DNA of 54,244 nucleotides from a virus. Shown one piece after another: positions 22,365 through 29,233 of this stretch. The first letter of the stretch is position 1. Each line of letters opens with the position of its first letter. Under the pieces are notes generated by a model, which saw only the letters and a list, made by a program, of their open reading frames with translations, did no database searches and was not told the origin of the DNA. The position numbers were made by a program, and so were the translations under genes. The stretch lies in IMG/VR virus record IMGVR_UViG_3300005468_000024, positions 1-54,244 of that record, one strand, 5' to 3'.

Positions 22365-22675
22365 TGATCAAAACCCTGCTGGTCACGGACAACGTGATCC
22401 GCCCGCAGCAGTGCGAGCTGTACCGGGGGCACACGTGTGCTGTGGTCAACAAGCACCACATCTGCCCGGAGTCCTGGTGGCACGCGGCCGGGGTCCTGGT
22501 GGACACTCCGATGATCGTGCTGTGCCCGAACTGTCACTACAACACGCACGCAGCCATCGACGGCATGATCCGGGAGCGGGACCTGCACTGTCTGCCGCCC
22601 CGCTGCATCAAGCTGGCGGAGCAGGCGTTCACGCTCGCTCTTGCCGCCGGTCTCACTCCCGCCCTTACTCTCTGA
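22364..22675 (+). CDS. HNH endonuclease-like protein
   Basis: 103 residues. CELYRGHTC, NKHHICPESWW and LCPNCHYNTHAAID give the HNH/zinc pattern (paired HH, then CxxCH...H). The start overlaps the previous stop (TAATG). Could be a homing-type nuclease or a DNA-processing enzyme. Unlike the HNH next to terminase in many phages, it sits in a sugar gene cluster. Confidence 0.75.
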   Translation: MIKTLLVTDNVIRPQQCELYRGHTCAVVNKHHICPESWWHAAGVLVDTPMIVLCPNCHYNTHAAIDGMIRERDLHCLPPRCIKLAEQAFTLALAAGLTPALTL

Positions 22676-22684
22676 GGACTGATC

Positions 22685-23596
22685 ATGAAGGCACTCGTCA
22701 CCGGCAACAAAGGGTTCCTCGGCCGTCACTTCGAGGCTGAACTCGTCCGGCGCGGCTACGACGTGACCGGCCTGGACATCAAGACCACGAAGAGCCAGGA
22801 CTGCCGGAGGTTCTTCCAGAGCTCGGAATCTCTGAAGAAGGAGTTCGATCTGGTGGTTCACGCCGCTGCTGTGATCAAGGGGCGGGAGACGATCGACGGG
22901 GCTCCGCTGGCCACCGCGGTGAACCTCGGACTGGACGCGGACATGTTCCGCTGGGCTTCGCTGGCCCGTCCGGGACGGGTGCTCTACCTCTCCAGCTCCG
23001 CCGCGTACCCCGTGTGGGCACAGGACGGGGAGCCCTCCTCCCCTTCCACCCAGGGTGGTCTGGGAGAGTTCTCGGTAGACGTCACCCGGGACGGAGGAGT
23101 CTCCCGGCCGGACCAGGTCTACGGCTGGAGCAAGGTCGTCGGAGAGGTGCTGACGCACGAGCTGCGCCGGACCGGCGTACCGGTCAGCGTGGTCCGGCCG
23201 TTCAGCGGATACGGCGCGGACCAGGACGACACGTACCCCTTCCCGGCCTTCGTCCGCCGGGCACTGGAGCGCCAGGACCCCTTCGAGGTCTGGTGCGGCT
23301 CGTGCGTCAGGGACTTCATCCATGTCAGCGATGTGGTGGCGGGTGCGCTGGCCGTGGCTGAGGACGGCACCGAGGATCCGGTCAACCTGTGCACCGGACG
23401 CGGGACCAGCTTCGACGACCTGGCAGAAATGATCACCGATGCCGCCGGATACTCCCCGGAGATCCTGGAACGGGCCGACAAGCCGACCGGCGTCCGGCAC
23501 CGTGTCGGAAGCACGCTGCGCATGTCCAAGATCTATGAGCCGGTGGTCACGCTGGAAGCCGGGATCGCGCTGGCGCTGGAGAAGTCGGCGGACTGA
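22685..23596 (+). CDS. NAD-dependent nucleotide-sugar epimerase/dehydratase
   Basis: 303 residues, extended SDR. The TGNKGFLGRHF glycine motif lies at residues 6-16 and VVHAAAVIKG follows; the catalytic pair is YGWSK (Y-x3-K) with a preceding SSSAAYP serine, and VRPFSGYG and FIHVSDVV complete the family pattern. Probably makes or converts an activated sugar for the neighbouring glycosyltransferases. GGACTGATCATG start context. Confidence 0.88.
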   Translation: MKALVTGNKGFLGRHFEAELVRRGYDVTGLDIKTTKSQDCRRFFQSSESLKKEFDLVVHAAAVIKGRETIDGAPLATAVNLGLDADMFRWASLARPGRVLYLSSSAAYPVWAQDGEPSSPSTQGGLGEFSVDVTRDGGVSRPDQVYGWSKVVGEVLTHELRRTGVPVSVVRPFSGYGADQDDTYPFPAFVRRALERQDPFEVWCGSCVRDFIHVSDVVAGALAVAEDGTEDPVNLCTGRGTSFDDLAEMITDAAGYSPEILERADKPTGVRHRVGSTLRMSKIYEPVVTLEAGIALALEKSAD

Positions 23597-23604
23597 GCGT
23601 GTTG

Positions 23605-23648
23605 TGAGCCGCTTGGCGCAGGGTGTACTGTTTAACTAAACAACTGAA
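23605..23648 (+). promoter_or_regulatory. Promoter/operator before the WYL gene
   Basis: TTGTGA near 23603 and TACTGT near 23627 are about 18 bp apart, a fair sigma-70-like pair. GTTTAACTAAAC (23630-23641, arms GTTTA/TAAAC) overlaps the second box and is followed by CAACTGAA (23641-23648). Assignment by pattern only. Confidence 0.5.
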
Positions 23649-23672
23649 ACAGACCAGGGACCAGTGATCATC

Positions 23673-24365
23673 ATGCGCACCGTCACCAGCACCCAGACCC
23701 TCCGCACCGTCATCGAGCGGGCCATCGCCAAGCAGCACCCGGTGACGATCTCGTACGTCACGGCCAGCGGCCGGAATGTTGTCCGCACCGTGGAGCCCTA
23801 CCGGATCAGCGTGTCGGCCGCTGGTGACGTCCTGGTCAAGACGATGGACCGCGAGTCGGGCGACTACCGCAGGTTCCGGCTCGACCGGATCACGCACTAC
23901 ACCGTGCACCGCACCTACTTCTCGATCAAGAACCCGACCCACCTGACGGAGGTCGTCCTGTCCGTCGACAGCGGCGTTCCGGCCACGGCAGCCGAAAAGA
24001 TGACCATGATCCGCGAAGCGGTCCTGTTCACGATCAAGCACAGCAACGGCAACCCTGCCGACGTCGACATCGACGGAACGGTCGGACTCCTTGCAGCGGA
24101 GACCGGGGAGATCACACCGAGCCGTATCTGGAAGGCAATCCGCATGAACAAGACCCCCGAGTACCGCACCAGCAACGGTGTGGCCATCCGCGCCGGTCTG
24201 CGGGTGCTCGACTACGACCGTAAGACCGGCAGCGTCGGCCACGCGCAGTTCACCCGCGGCGGCAGCTGTGACCCCGGTGGCGAGTACTTCAATGGCTGGT
24301 TCGAGGTCGTCCGGGACGACGGCAGCACGGCCCTGTTCAACGGTGAGCGCCTGCGGGCGCTCTGA
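23673..24365 (+). CDS. WYL-domain protein
   Basis: 230 residues from ATG 23673 (GTG 23664 possible). HPVTISYVTASGRNVVRTVEPYRI..YRRFRLDRITHYTVH has the WYL-domain pattern (PYRI then F-R-L-D-R-I). WYL domains sense ligands, often nucleic acids, in regulators linked to phage defence and CRISPR. Here there is no HTH; the C-terminal part (RIWKAIRMNKTPEYRTSNGVAI..YFNGWFEVVRDDGSTALF) is unrecognised. First gene of the accessory array, with its own promoter-like region. Confidence 0.75.
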   Translation: MRTVTSTQTLRTVIERAIAKQHPVTISYVTASGRNVVRTVEPYRISVSAAGDVLVKTMDRESGDYRRFRLDRITHYTVHRTYFSIKNPTHLTEVVLSVDSGVPATAAEKMTMIREAVLFTIKHSNGNPADVDIDGTVGLLAAETGEITPSRIWKAIRMNKTPEYRTSNGVAIRAGLRVLDYDRKTGSVGHAQFTRGGSCDPGGEYFNGWFEVVRDDGSTALFNGERLRAL

Positions 24366-24377
24366 CCCACCATCCCG

Positions 24378-24401
24378 GCCGGGAGGCAGACGCCTCCCGG
24401 C
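24378..24401 (+). terminator. Hairpin, terminator-like
   Basis: GCCGGGAGGC and GCCTCCCGGC pair perfectly around AGAC, 13 nt after the WYL gene. Followed by TCCGTCTATG rather than a clear T-run. Confidence 0.6.
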
Positions 24402-24422
24402 TCCGTCTATGAAAGGAAGATC

Positions 24423-24677
24423 ATGGCCAGGGACAAGTACCGGCACCGGACCGAGGACCGGGGGCGCGGCATCGTCGCCGTCTTCTCGGAGGGTCCGAGC
24501 AGCGAGGTGGACGCGGTCGACCGCGAAGGCCGGTCCTTCGCCAAGCGGGAGCTGACGTTCGAGCCGGGGCTGACCGGCAGGCCGGTTTCGGGCGGCGGCC
24601 GGTTCTACGACCATGGCGCCATGTACGAGGCGCAGCAGATCTTCGTCACGAAGAAGCTCACCCCGAGGGAGGACTGA
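24423..24677 (+). CDS. Hypothetical 84-residue protein
   Basis: AAAGGAAGATCATG start. Basic N-terminus (RDKYRHRTEDRGRG), then a strand-rich body. Not recognised. Stop and next start are separated by 2 nt (TGATCATG). Confidence 0.65.
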   Translation: MARDKYRHRTEDRGRGIVAVFSEGPSSEVDAVDREGRSFAKRELTFEPGLTGRPVSGGGRFYDHGAMYEAQQIFVTKKLTPRED

Positions 24678-24679
24678 TC

Positions 24680-24904
24680 ATGGCACGCAAAACCGACTAC
24701 CCCACAGGCAATCCGAACGGCATGTCGTTCATCGGCAACAAGTGGGTGTTCACCGGTCCGCAGGGCTACCGCGTCCAGAAGCAGGGCGACAAGTGGAGCG
24801 TCGTCTCGTACACCGCGAACGACACGCGTCCGGTGTCCAGCGGTGCCCGGATGACCGAGGACGACGCGCACGCGCTGGCAGCCGAGCTGGCCGGAGGTCA
24901 CTGA
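24680..24904 (+). CDS. Hypothetical 74-residue protein
   Basis: Strand-rich (MSFIGNKWVFTGPQGYRVQKQGDKWSVVSY) with a C-terminal helix (EDDAHALAAELAGGH). Probably a small beta-sheet fold. 2-nt gaps to both neighbours. Confidence 0.65.
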   Translation: MARKTDYPTGNPNGMSFIGNKWVFTGPQGYRVQKQGDKWSVVSYTANDTRPVSSGARMTEDDAHALAAELAGGH

Positions 24905-24906
24905 CC

Positions 24907-25383
24907 ATGCCGATTCGCGATGTCCTCCAGGCAGCCCTCCGTCGGCTCAGCTGGTCTCAGCACGAGATCGACACGGCGCTGACCGAGCTCCAGGAGGACG
25001 TACTGACGGACCCCACGCTGTCCGACCACACGGCCTACCGGGAACTGGCGGACGCAGTGGTGGAGCAGATCGGCTGGCTCTCCGGGGACGGGGACAGCTG
25101 GGACGGCGACGACGACGAACTGACCATCCTGAAGAACTGGCTCACGGTCTCCGGGAAGTGGCTGCCGGAGATGTACGCACACCTGACTGCGGAGAAGATC
25201 AGGTTCTGCTGCAACTGCCTCGCGGGAGCGGGCTCGTGCGATGCGGCGGCCGACCGGATCGACCCGTGGCTCTCCAGCACGGAGCACGAGAGCTGGGGAA
25301 CTCTGGTCCGGAAGTCGGACGGCACCGAAGTGCCCTGGAAAATCATGAACGCCGTGGAAGTCCTGAGGAACAAGGAGAAGTGA
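24907..25383 (+). CDS. Hypothetical 158-residue acidic protein
   Basis: Helical (VLQAALRRLSWSQHEIDTALTE), an acidic patch SGDGDSWDGDDDE and a Cys pair RFCCNCLAG. Not recognised. 2-nt gaps to both neighbours. Confidence 0.65.
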   Translation: MPIRDVLQAALRRLSWSQHEIDTALTELQEDVLTDPTLSDHTAYRELADAVVEQIGWLSGDGDSWDGDDDELTILKNWLTVSGKWLPEMYAHLTAEKIRFCCNCLAGAGSCDAAADRIDPWLSSTEHESWGTLVRKSDGTEVPWKIMNAVEVLRNKEK

Positions 25384-25385
25384 CC

Positions 25386-25595
25386 ATGAAGAAGACGATC
25401 ACCATCCGGCTCACGCTGGACAACATCGAGACCGCACTGAAGCCGGGCGACGTGTTCGCCGACGACCCCGAGTTCGGGGCTGTCCGGTCCGCCCGCAAGC
25501 ACGCCAACGGCACGGACGCCATGGTGTACACCGACAAGGGCAGCCGGGACTCCCTCGGCCTGCCGCAGACCGTGCGCGTGATCCGGGAGACCTGA
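25386..25595 (+). CDS. Hypothetical 69-residue protein
   Basis: MKKTITIRLTLDNIETALKP then DVFADDPEFGAVRSARKH. Strand-helix mix, no motif recognised. TGATCATG junction to the next gene. Confidence 0.62.
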   Translation: MKKTITIRLTLDNIETALKPGDVFADDPEFGAVRSARKHANGTDAMVYTDKGSRDSLGLPQTVRVIRET

Positions 25596-25597
25596 TC

Positions 25598-25807
25598 ATG
25601 GAGAAGAAGCTGTACCTCGTGGGGGTTTCGCAGGGGGCTCCGGTGAGCGTCCTCGGCCCGTACCAGGAGAGCGAGCTCCGTCCGCTCATGACCGGCCGCA
25701 GGCAGCTGGAGGACGCGGGAGCCGACGAAGGCGTCTACCGGGCGCGGGCGCTCAGCGCCGAGGAAGCGCTGGCGCAGGTCGAGCGGGACCTGAGGGAAGG
25801 GAACTGA
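25598..25807 (+). CDS. Hypothetical 69-residue protein
   Basis: EKKLYLVGVSQGAPVSVLGP, then acidic helix AEEALAQVERDLREGN. Not recognised. 2-nt gaps to both neighbours. Confidence 0.62.
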   Translation: MEKKLYLVGVSQGAPVSVLGPYQESELRPLMTGRRQLEDAGADEGVYRARALSAEEALAQVERDLREGN

Positions 25808-25809
25808 TC

Positions 25810-26022
25810 ATGGGACAGCGGGAACGGCTGGAAGCGCTGCGCAAGGACGCGAATGATCCGACACTTGAGGCCGGAGACCTCGTGTTCTGCCGGGGCATCT
25901 ACGCCAAGGTTCGGATGATCAGGGAACACAAGCCGGGTACACACTCGTGGTCACCGATCAAGAACGAAATGACGGCCCGGGAGATCGTGACAGACCTCGG
26001 CTCACGGTGGTTCGGACGCTGA
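25810..26022 (+). CDS. Hypothetical 70-residue protein
   Basis: N-terminal helix (RERLEALRKDANDP) and a compact beta part (GDLVFCRGIYAKVRMIREHK). Not recognised. Last gene of a five-gene run with 2-nt junctions. Confidence 0.62.
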   Translation: MGQRERLEALRKDANDPTLEAGDLVFCRGIYAKVRMIREHKPGTHSWSPIKNEMTAREIVTDLGSRWFGR

Positions 26023-26032
26023 GAGACCGGTC

Positions 26033-26060
26033 GGGTGCAGGGGCTGACGTCCCTGCACCC
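26033..26060 (+). terminator. 10-bp perfect hairpin
   Basis: GGGTGCAGGG pairs with CCCTGCACCC around an 8-nt loop, 10 nt after the preceding stop. No T-run. Terminator or RNA-processing/stability hairpin. Confidence 0.55.
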
Positions 26061-26111
26061 CCTCAGGCCGTCAGCCTGGAACAAGATCACAGACCAGCAC
26101 GAGGAGAGATC

Positions 26112-26372
26112 ATGGAAAAGGGATACACCGTCGTCCAGGTCACGGACCTGGCCCCCGGGGACCGGATCGCGCAGGTGTTCCCCGTCAGGGAGCGCGGCAT
26201 CGTCCGCAAGGGGGAGCGGGTGGTGAAGATCCTGGACGTCCAGCCGGAGACGGTTGAGCGCTGGGGCGAGAAGCTTCCGGTCTGCCGCGTCCTCGGTATC
26301 GACCCTGATCAGGGGGACGGGGTCGTGAAGTGGCTGGCCGTGCCGTCCCGCCGGTACGTCGTCGTCCGCTGA
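26112..26372 (+). CDS. Hypothetical 86-residue protein
   Basis: GAGGAGAGATCATG start. Beta-rich: YTVVQVTDLAPGDRIAQVF, RVVKILDVQPETVERW, KWLAVPSRRYVVVR. A small barrel is plausible. Ends 4 nt before a strong terminator. Confidence 0.65.
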   Translation: MEKGYTVVQVTDLAPGDRIAQVFPVRERGIVRKGERVVKILDVQPETVERWGEKLPVCRVLGIDPDQGDGVVKWLAVPSRRYVVVR

Positions 26373-26376
26373 CTGA

Positions 26377-26400
26377 GGGGCCCTTCGGGGCCCCTTCTTC
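26377..26400 (+). terminator. Rho-independent-type terminator
   Basis: GGGGCCC-TTCG-GGGCCCC (7-bp stem, UUCG-type tetraloop) followed by TTCTTCCTT. Ends the preceding run of small genes. Confidence 0.8.
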
Positions 26401-26401
26401 C

Positions 26402-26490
26402 TTAAAAATCATGGTTTATTTTTAAAGCCCCAGGTCAGGGCGTTGATCGAAACTTTACAACGAGCCGGATTAGCTGTTTACTTAAAGCAG
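26402..26490 (+). promoter_or_regulatory. AT-rich control region of the non-coding transcript
   Basis: TTAAAAAT (26402-26409) and ATTTTTAA (26418-26425) form a perfect inverted repeat, striking in a GC-rich genome. TTGATC at 26443 could be a -35 box. CTGTTTACTTAAAGCAG (26474-26490) belongs to the AT-rich palindrome family. Likely promoter plus operator for the 500-nt non-coding stretch that follows. Confidence 0.5.
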
Positions 26491-26961
26491 AACAACAAAA
26501 CAGCACGACCGAGCCACCGGGGGTCCAATCCCCCCGGAGCCCGGGGAAGATCGGGAAGAGGACGCTACGGTCAGCCTCACCGGATCACCCCACAGGGGCA
26601 GCGGATCGGGAGTCGAGATCTTCTCCTCCCCCGCAGGATCGGAGCCCGGAACATAACCGGGCGGGTCACGCAGCAGACCTCAAGCGCTCGTCGCAGCTGG
26701 AGACAGGCACCGGACCTCCGCAAAACCGGTAGACGAACCGAGTAGGAGATCGGGCGCGGCTGGCATGAGGGTCAGTCACCGTACCTCCCAAAGGACGAGT
26801 CGGAAGCACCGGCCAGCAACGGCGTAAGGGCAGCGAGCTACAGACTGCATCTCACGGGGCCGCCGGTGACGCACTACACACGACCCTCCGCTCACAGTCG
26901 AAGTCCAGATATGACCCCGCACTGGAGTGACTGCCCGTTCGAGTCGGGCCCGGAGGGACCA
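26491..26961 (+). ncRNA. Candidate large structured non-coding RNA
   Basis: About 470 nt with no plausible gene between a terminator/promoter region and the gene at 27000. Readings of 60-100 codons exist but l lack ribosome sites and natural composition. Many complementary blocks are visible: CCGGGG/CCCCGG near 26516-26533; CCCGG-AACATAA-CCGGG near 26645-26661; CACCGGC (26807) with GCCGGTG (26862); and a cloverleaf-like 3' end. Not matched to tmRNA by eye: no tag frame and no 5' acceptor partner. Boundaries are guesses. Confidence 0.5.
26884..26961 (+). ncRNA. tRNA-like 3' domain of the non-coding region
   Basis: Acceptor-like pairing CCCTCCG (26884) with CGGAGGG (26951), then A and CCA (26958-26961). 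A perfect T-arm GCCCG-TTCGAGT-CGGGC follows tRNA rules. The middle has TCCAG/CTGGA around a 13-nt loop and no normal D-arm (no GG). So it is tRNA-like but not a standard tRNA. Confidence 0.5.
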
Positions 26962-26999
26962 ACCGCACACCGACTGAAGATCACAACAAGGAGCACACC

Positions 27000-27203
27000 A
27001 TGATGGAATTCCCCCTCGGCACGCCGGTCGCCTACAAGGGGTCCGAGCGGTGGCCCAGCGCCATCGCTGCTGTGGTCGTCGAGCCCTTCATCGTGAACGG
27101 CCAGACCGACCCCGAGCGCGTGATCATCGACTGCGGGCCGACCCGGTACGCCGCTCCTTACGACCGGGACACCCGGATCGTCTGGACCGACCAGCTGACC
27201 TGA
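27000..27203 (+). CDS. Hypothetical 67-residue protein
   Basis: CAAGGAGCACACCATG start. FPLGTPVAYKGSERWPSAIA, then IIDCGPTRYAAPYDRDTR. Small beta protein, not recognised. Confidence 0.62.
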   Translation: MMEFPLGTPVAYKGSERWPSAIAAVVVEPFIVNGQTDPERVIIDCGPTRYAAPYDRDTRIVWTDQLT

Positions 27204-27308
27204 TCATCGCTATCCCCCGATAAGGCGAAACCGGCGCGAGCCGGTCGGCCGGAGATCACCTCCCGGTCCTGACGAGCCAGGTCAGTCCAACTGAATGACG
27301 GAGAGATC
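27204..27308 (+). other. Intergenic hairpins and CAACTGAA leader motif
   Basis: ACCGGC-GCGA-GCCGGT (27230-27245) and CTGAC-GAGCCAG-GTCAG (27269-27285) are perfect small hairpins. CAACTGAA lies at 27288-27295, 14 nt before the next ATG. The region may be a worn tRNA-like element. Confidence 0.5.
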
Positions 27309-27602
27309 ATGGACAAGGACATCACCGTCCGGCGGCACTCGGCCGTCCCCGGCCTCAAGGACGTCCACCTGAAGGCCCAGCCCGCCTACACCTTCACCTA
27401 CCGCGGAGAAAACTACTCCGCGGCCTACGACCGGCTGAGCGAGATGTGGAGCGTCAGCTGGGTGAGCTCGCCCGACGGTGCGACGCACCCCATGGCTGTG
27501 CGCTCCTCGCTGGAGCAGGCCGTGCGCGACGCCATGAGCGATGTGGACCTGATCGCCCGGCACCTCCCCAAGGTGCCCCAGACCACGACCCGGGAGAACT
27601 GA
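27309..27602 (+). CDS. Hypothetical 97-residue protein
   Basis: GGAGAGATCATG start. YTFTYRGENYSAAYDRLSEMWSVSW suggests a beta hairpin, followed by the helix SSLEQAVRDAMSDVDLIARH. Not recognised. 2-nt gap to the next gene. Confidence 0.65.
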   Translation: MDKDITVRRHSAVPGLKDVHLKAQPAYTFTYRGENYSAAYDRLSEMWSVSWVSSPDGATHPMAVRSSLEQAVRDAMSDVDLIARHLPKVPQTTTREN

Positions 27603-27604
27603 CC

Positions 27605-27817
27605 ATGCGTGACCTGACCGAGCCGGTCGACTGGCAAGTGCTCATCAGTCACCCAGCCTCACGGACTGAGTACCAGGAGGCCGAGACCAGCAGGGGCACA
27701 GTGGCCCGGGTGACCGAGGACGGGCACGAAGTCGTCTCCCCCAGCGGTGACACCGAGCAGGTGCGACGGCAGTACAACGGCCGGGTTCAGGCGTACCTGA
27801 AGTCCTACGGTCTGTAA
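27605..27817 (+). CDS. Hypothetical 70-residue protein
   Basis: MRDLTEPVDWQVLISHPASR, polar, then a strand VARVTEDGHEVVSP and helix VRRQYNGRVQAYLKSYG. Not recognised. Confidence 0.62.
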   Translation: MRDLTEPVDWQVLISHPASRTEYQEAETSRGTVARVTEDGHEVVSPSGDTEQVRRQYNGRVQAYLKSYGL

Positions 27818-27848
27818 ATCGCACCACCCGTGAACTGTACTGATCAAA

Positions 27849-27876
27849 GGCCCTCCACCGGCTACGGTGGAGGGCC
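27849..27876 (+). terminator. 12-bp perfect hairpin before tRNA-Glu
   Basis: GGCCCTCCACCG pairs with CGGTGGAGGGCC around GCTA, 31 nt after the preceding stop and 5 nt before the tRNA. No T-run; may define the tRNA 5' end or end the upstream mRNA. Confidence 0.6.
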
Positions 27877-27881
27877 CGCCA

Positions 27882-27952
27882 GCCTCCATGGGGTAATGGA
27901 TGCCCGCCGGGTTCTCAGCCCGGAGATGCCGGATCGTGACCGGCTGGAGGTA
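27882..27952 (+). tRNA. tRNA-Glu (CTC)
   Basis: 71 nt, no encoded CCA. Acceptor GCCTCCA/TGGAGGT, D-arm GGGT-AATGGAT-GCCC, anticodon arm CCGGG-TTCTCAG-CCCGG (anticodon CTC at 27914-27916, codon GAG), T-stem GCCGG/CCGGC. The T-loop is ATCGTGA instead of TTCGANY: positions 54 and 58 are A and T, the reverse of normal. Sister of the tRNA-Glu at 31221. Confidence 0.88.
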
Positions 27953-27993
27953 CGCAGGAACGACCAACTGAACAGGACCACAGGGAGATCGCT

Positions 27994-28278
27994 ATGAGCA
28001 CTGCTGCCAGGCCGACCTATCTGGAGCTCGCAGTCAACTGGGAGCGCGGCTGGAAGGTCTACGAAGTGACCGGTACCCGGCACGCGCATTTCCTGCTGAA
28101 GAGGCTCGCTGCTCGCGACGGCTTCCTGGGAGCCCGGCTGCGGGATCTGCTGTACGAAAGTGACGGCACGGTGACGAACAACGTCCTGATGTTCTCCAGC
28201 CAGGACATCCTGTACGGCAGCGAGAAGTTCGGCGCGCTGCTGGACCGGGGCAACAGCAACTATGACCTGGAGCACTGA
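27994..28278 (+). CDS. Hypothetical 94-residue protein
   Basis: CAGGGAG before the ATG. ARPTYLELAVNWERGWKVYE then helix HFLLKRLAARDGFLGARLRD. Not recognised. Preceded by tRNA-Glu and a CAACTGAA motif at 27965. Confidence 0.65.
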   Translation: MSTAARPTYLELAVNWERGWKVYEVTGTRHAHFLLKRLAARDGFLGARLRDLLYESDGTVTNNVLMFSSQDILYGSEKFGALLDRGNSNYDLEH

Positions 28279-28284
28279 TCGACC

Positions 28285-28345
28285 CCTCTGTCCGGATGGA
28301 ACGGGCCGCGACCGCCTCGGGCGGGGAAGCCGGTCCGGACGGAGG
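28285..28345 (+). ncRNA. Structured intergenic RNA element
   Basis: CCTCTGTCCGG (28285) pairs with CCGGACGGAGG (28335) over 11 bp with one T-G. An inner hairpin CCGCC-TCG-GGCGG lies between. It ends 4 nt before the tRNA-like element. Function unknown. Confidence 0.5.
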
Positions 28346-28349
28346 CCAT

Positions 28350-28417
28350 GCCGGGGATATCCAGCGGGTGCTCGCGTGATCAGCACGCCCCCGGGGGTTC
28401 GAGTCCCCCGCCCGGTA
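28350..28417 (+). tRNA. tRNA-like element, degenerate or D-arm-less
   Basis: 68 nt. A perfect T-arm GGGGG-TTCGAGT-CCCCC and acceptor GCCGGGG/GCCCGGT (one mismatch, one wobble), then A. A hairpin GTGCT/AGCAC or GCGTG/CACGC sits in the middle, but no loop with a proper T33 is found and no D-arm GG pairs. Flank GTACGCA matches that of both tRNA-Glu genes. Anticodon not assignable. Confidence 0.45.
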
Positions 28418-28447
28418 CGCAGGAACACAGACCAAGGAGGACCAGCC

Positions 28448-28621
28448 ATGGATGCAAAGGGATTCAAGATCACTAAGAAGGAGGTCCGGGGACGGGTCCT
28501 CGTGACCTGCTCCGAGCACGGGAAGCTCGCGGTTCACGGCGGAGACTTTCCGTGGACGGCCGCACAGGTCACGGAGTGGACCCACGCCCGCGACGTGCAC
28601 CGCGTGCCCGTCACCTTGTAA
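28448..28621 (+). CDS. Hypothetical 57-residue protein
   Basis: CAAGGAGG before ATG 28448. FKITKKEVRGRVLVTCSEHG then FPWTAAQVTEWTHARDVH. Not recognised. Confidence 0.62.
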   Translation: MDAKGFKITKKEVRGRVLVTCSEHGKLAVHGGDFPWTAAQVTEWTHARDVHRVPVTL

Positions 28622-28623
28622 CT

Positions 28624-28977
28624 GTGGACGGCACATGTCCGGCGGGGCGGCACGCCTACCCCGCGACACGCATGGCCACGATGAGCGAAGGCAAGCTCCG
28701 GTTCTACTGCGGCGGTTGCCGAAGGGACCGGGACGGAGCCCGGAGGGAGCGGGACTACCAGCCGTACGAGCCGGACATGGAAGCCGTGAAGCGCGCGGTG
28801 TACGGCGATCCCCCCGAGTACCTGCATCCCGCGGAGCGCCGCCTGGCAGCGGAGGAGATCTACGCCGTCCCGCTGCCGCGCCGCCTCAGTCTCTCCGTAT
28901 CGGCGCAGCATCTGCGCTGCACTCCCCGGCACGTCAGCTGGCTGTTCAAGAAGATCAAGGAAGCGAAAGAGGGGTAA
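28624..28977 (+). CDS. Zinc-ribbon protein with C-terminal helix-turn-helix
   Basis: 117 residues from GTG 28624, 2 nt after the previous stop. N-terminus CPAGRHAY...FYCGGCRRDRD gives C..H/CxxC metal ligands. The C-terminus LSLSVSAQHLRCTPRHVSWLFKKIKE reads as a helix-turn-helix. Possible small regulator. Overlaps the next gene by one base (TAATG). Confidence 0.6.
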   Translation: MDGTCPAGRHAYPATRMATMSEGKLRFYCGGCRRDRDGARRERDYQPYEPDMEAVKRAVYGDPPEYLHPAERRLAAEEIYAVPLPRRLSLSVSAQHLRCTPRHVSWLFKKIKEAKEG

Positions 28978-29231
28978 TGGTCACTAAGAATCAGGCGCTG
29001 AGCGTCAACGACTTCCACTACGGCACCTGTACCCGCGAGACGGGACCCCGTGGCGGCGTGAAGGAGCGCATCGAGCGCTGGCGTCGCAACGGGTCCACCC
29101 AGACCTGGAAGACCCGTCCGCGGGAGTTCCGCCTTCCGGTCAAGTACGGCATGCGCGGCTACAGCGTGATCACTCAGGACAACGCGTCCGACTTCCACAC
29201 CGAAGCGGACTGTCCGCTGAATGGAGGCTGA
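28977..29231 (+). CDS. Hypothetical 84-residue basic protein
   Basis: MVTKNQALSVNDFHYGTCTR then KERIERWRRNGSTQTWKTRP and a D-x-H-x-x-x-D-C C-terminus (DFHTEADCPLNGG). Not recognised. TGATCATG junction to the next gene. Confidence 0.62.
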   Translation: MVTKNQALSVNDFHYGTCTRETGPRGGVKERIERWRRNGSTQTWKTRPREFRLPVKYGMRGYSVITQDNASDFHTEADCPLNGG

Positions 29232-29233
29232 TC

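Noticed and set aside
26443-26745. A 100-codon frame in the large non-coding stretch
   Set aside because: No ribosome site, Arg/Ser/Pro-rich composition, and the strand is rich in self-complementary blocks instead.
26491-26961. tmRNA
   Set aside because: No 5' acceptor half 300-400 nt upstream pairs with the 3' end and no tag frame ending in Ala-Ala or similar was found.
28350-28417. Functional tRNA-Ile (GAT)
   Set aside because: GAT can be read in the centre, but no 5-bp anticodon stem or D-arm fits that placement.
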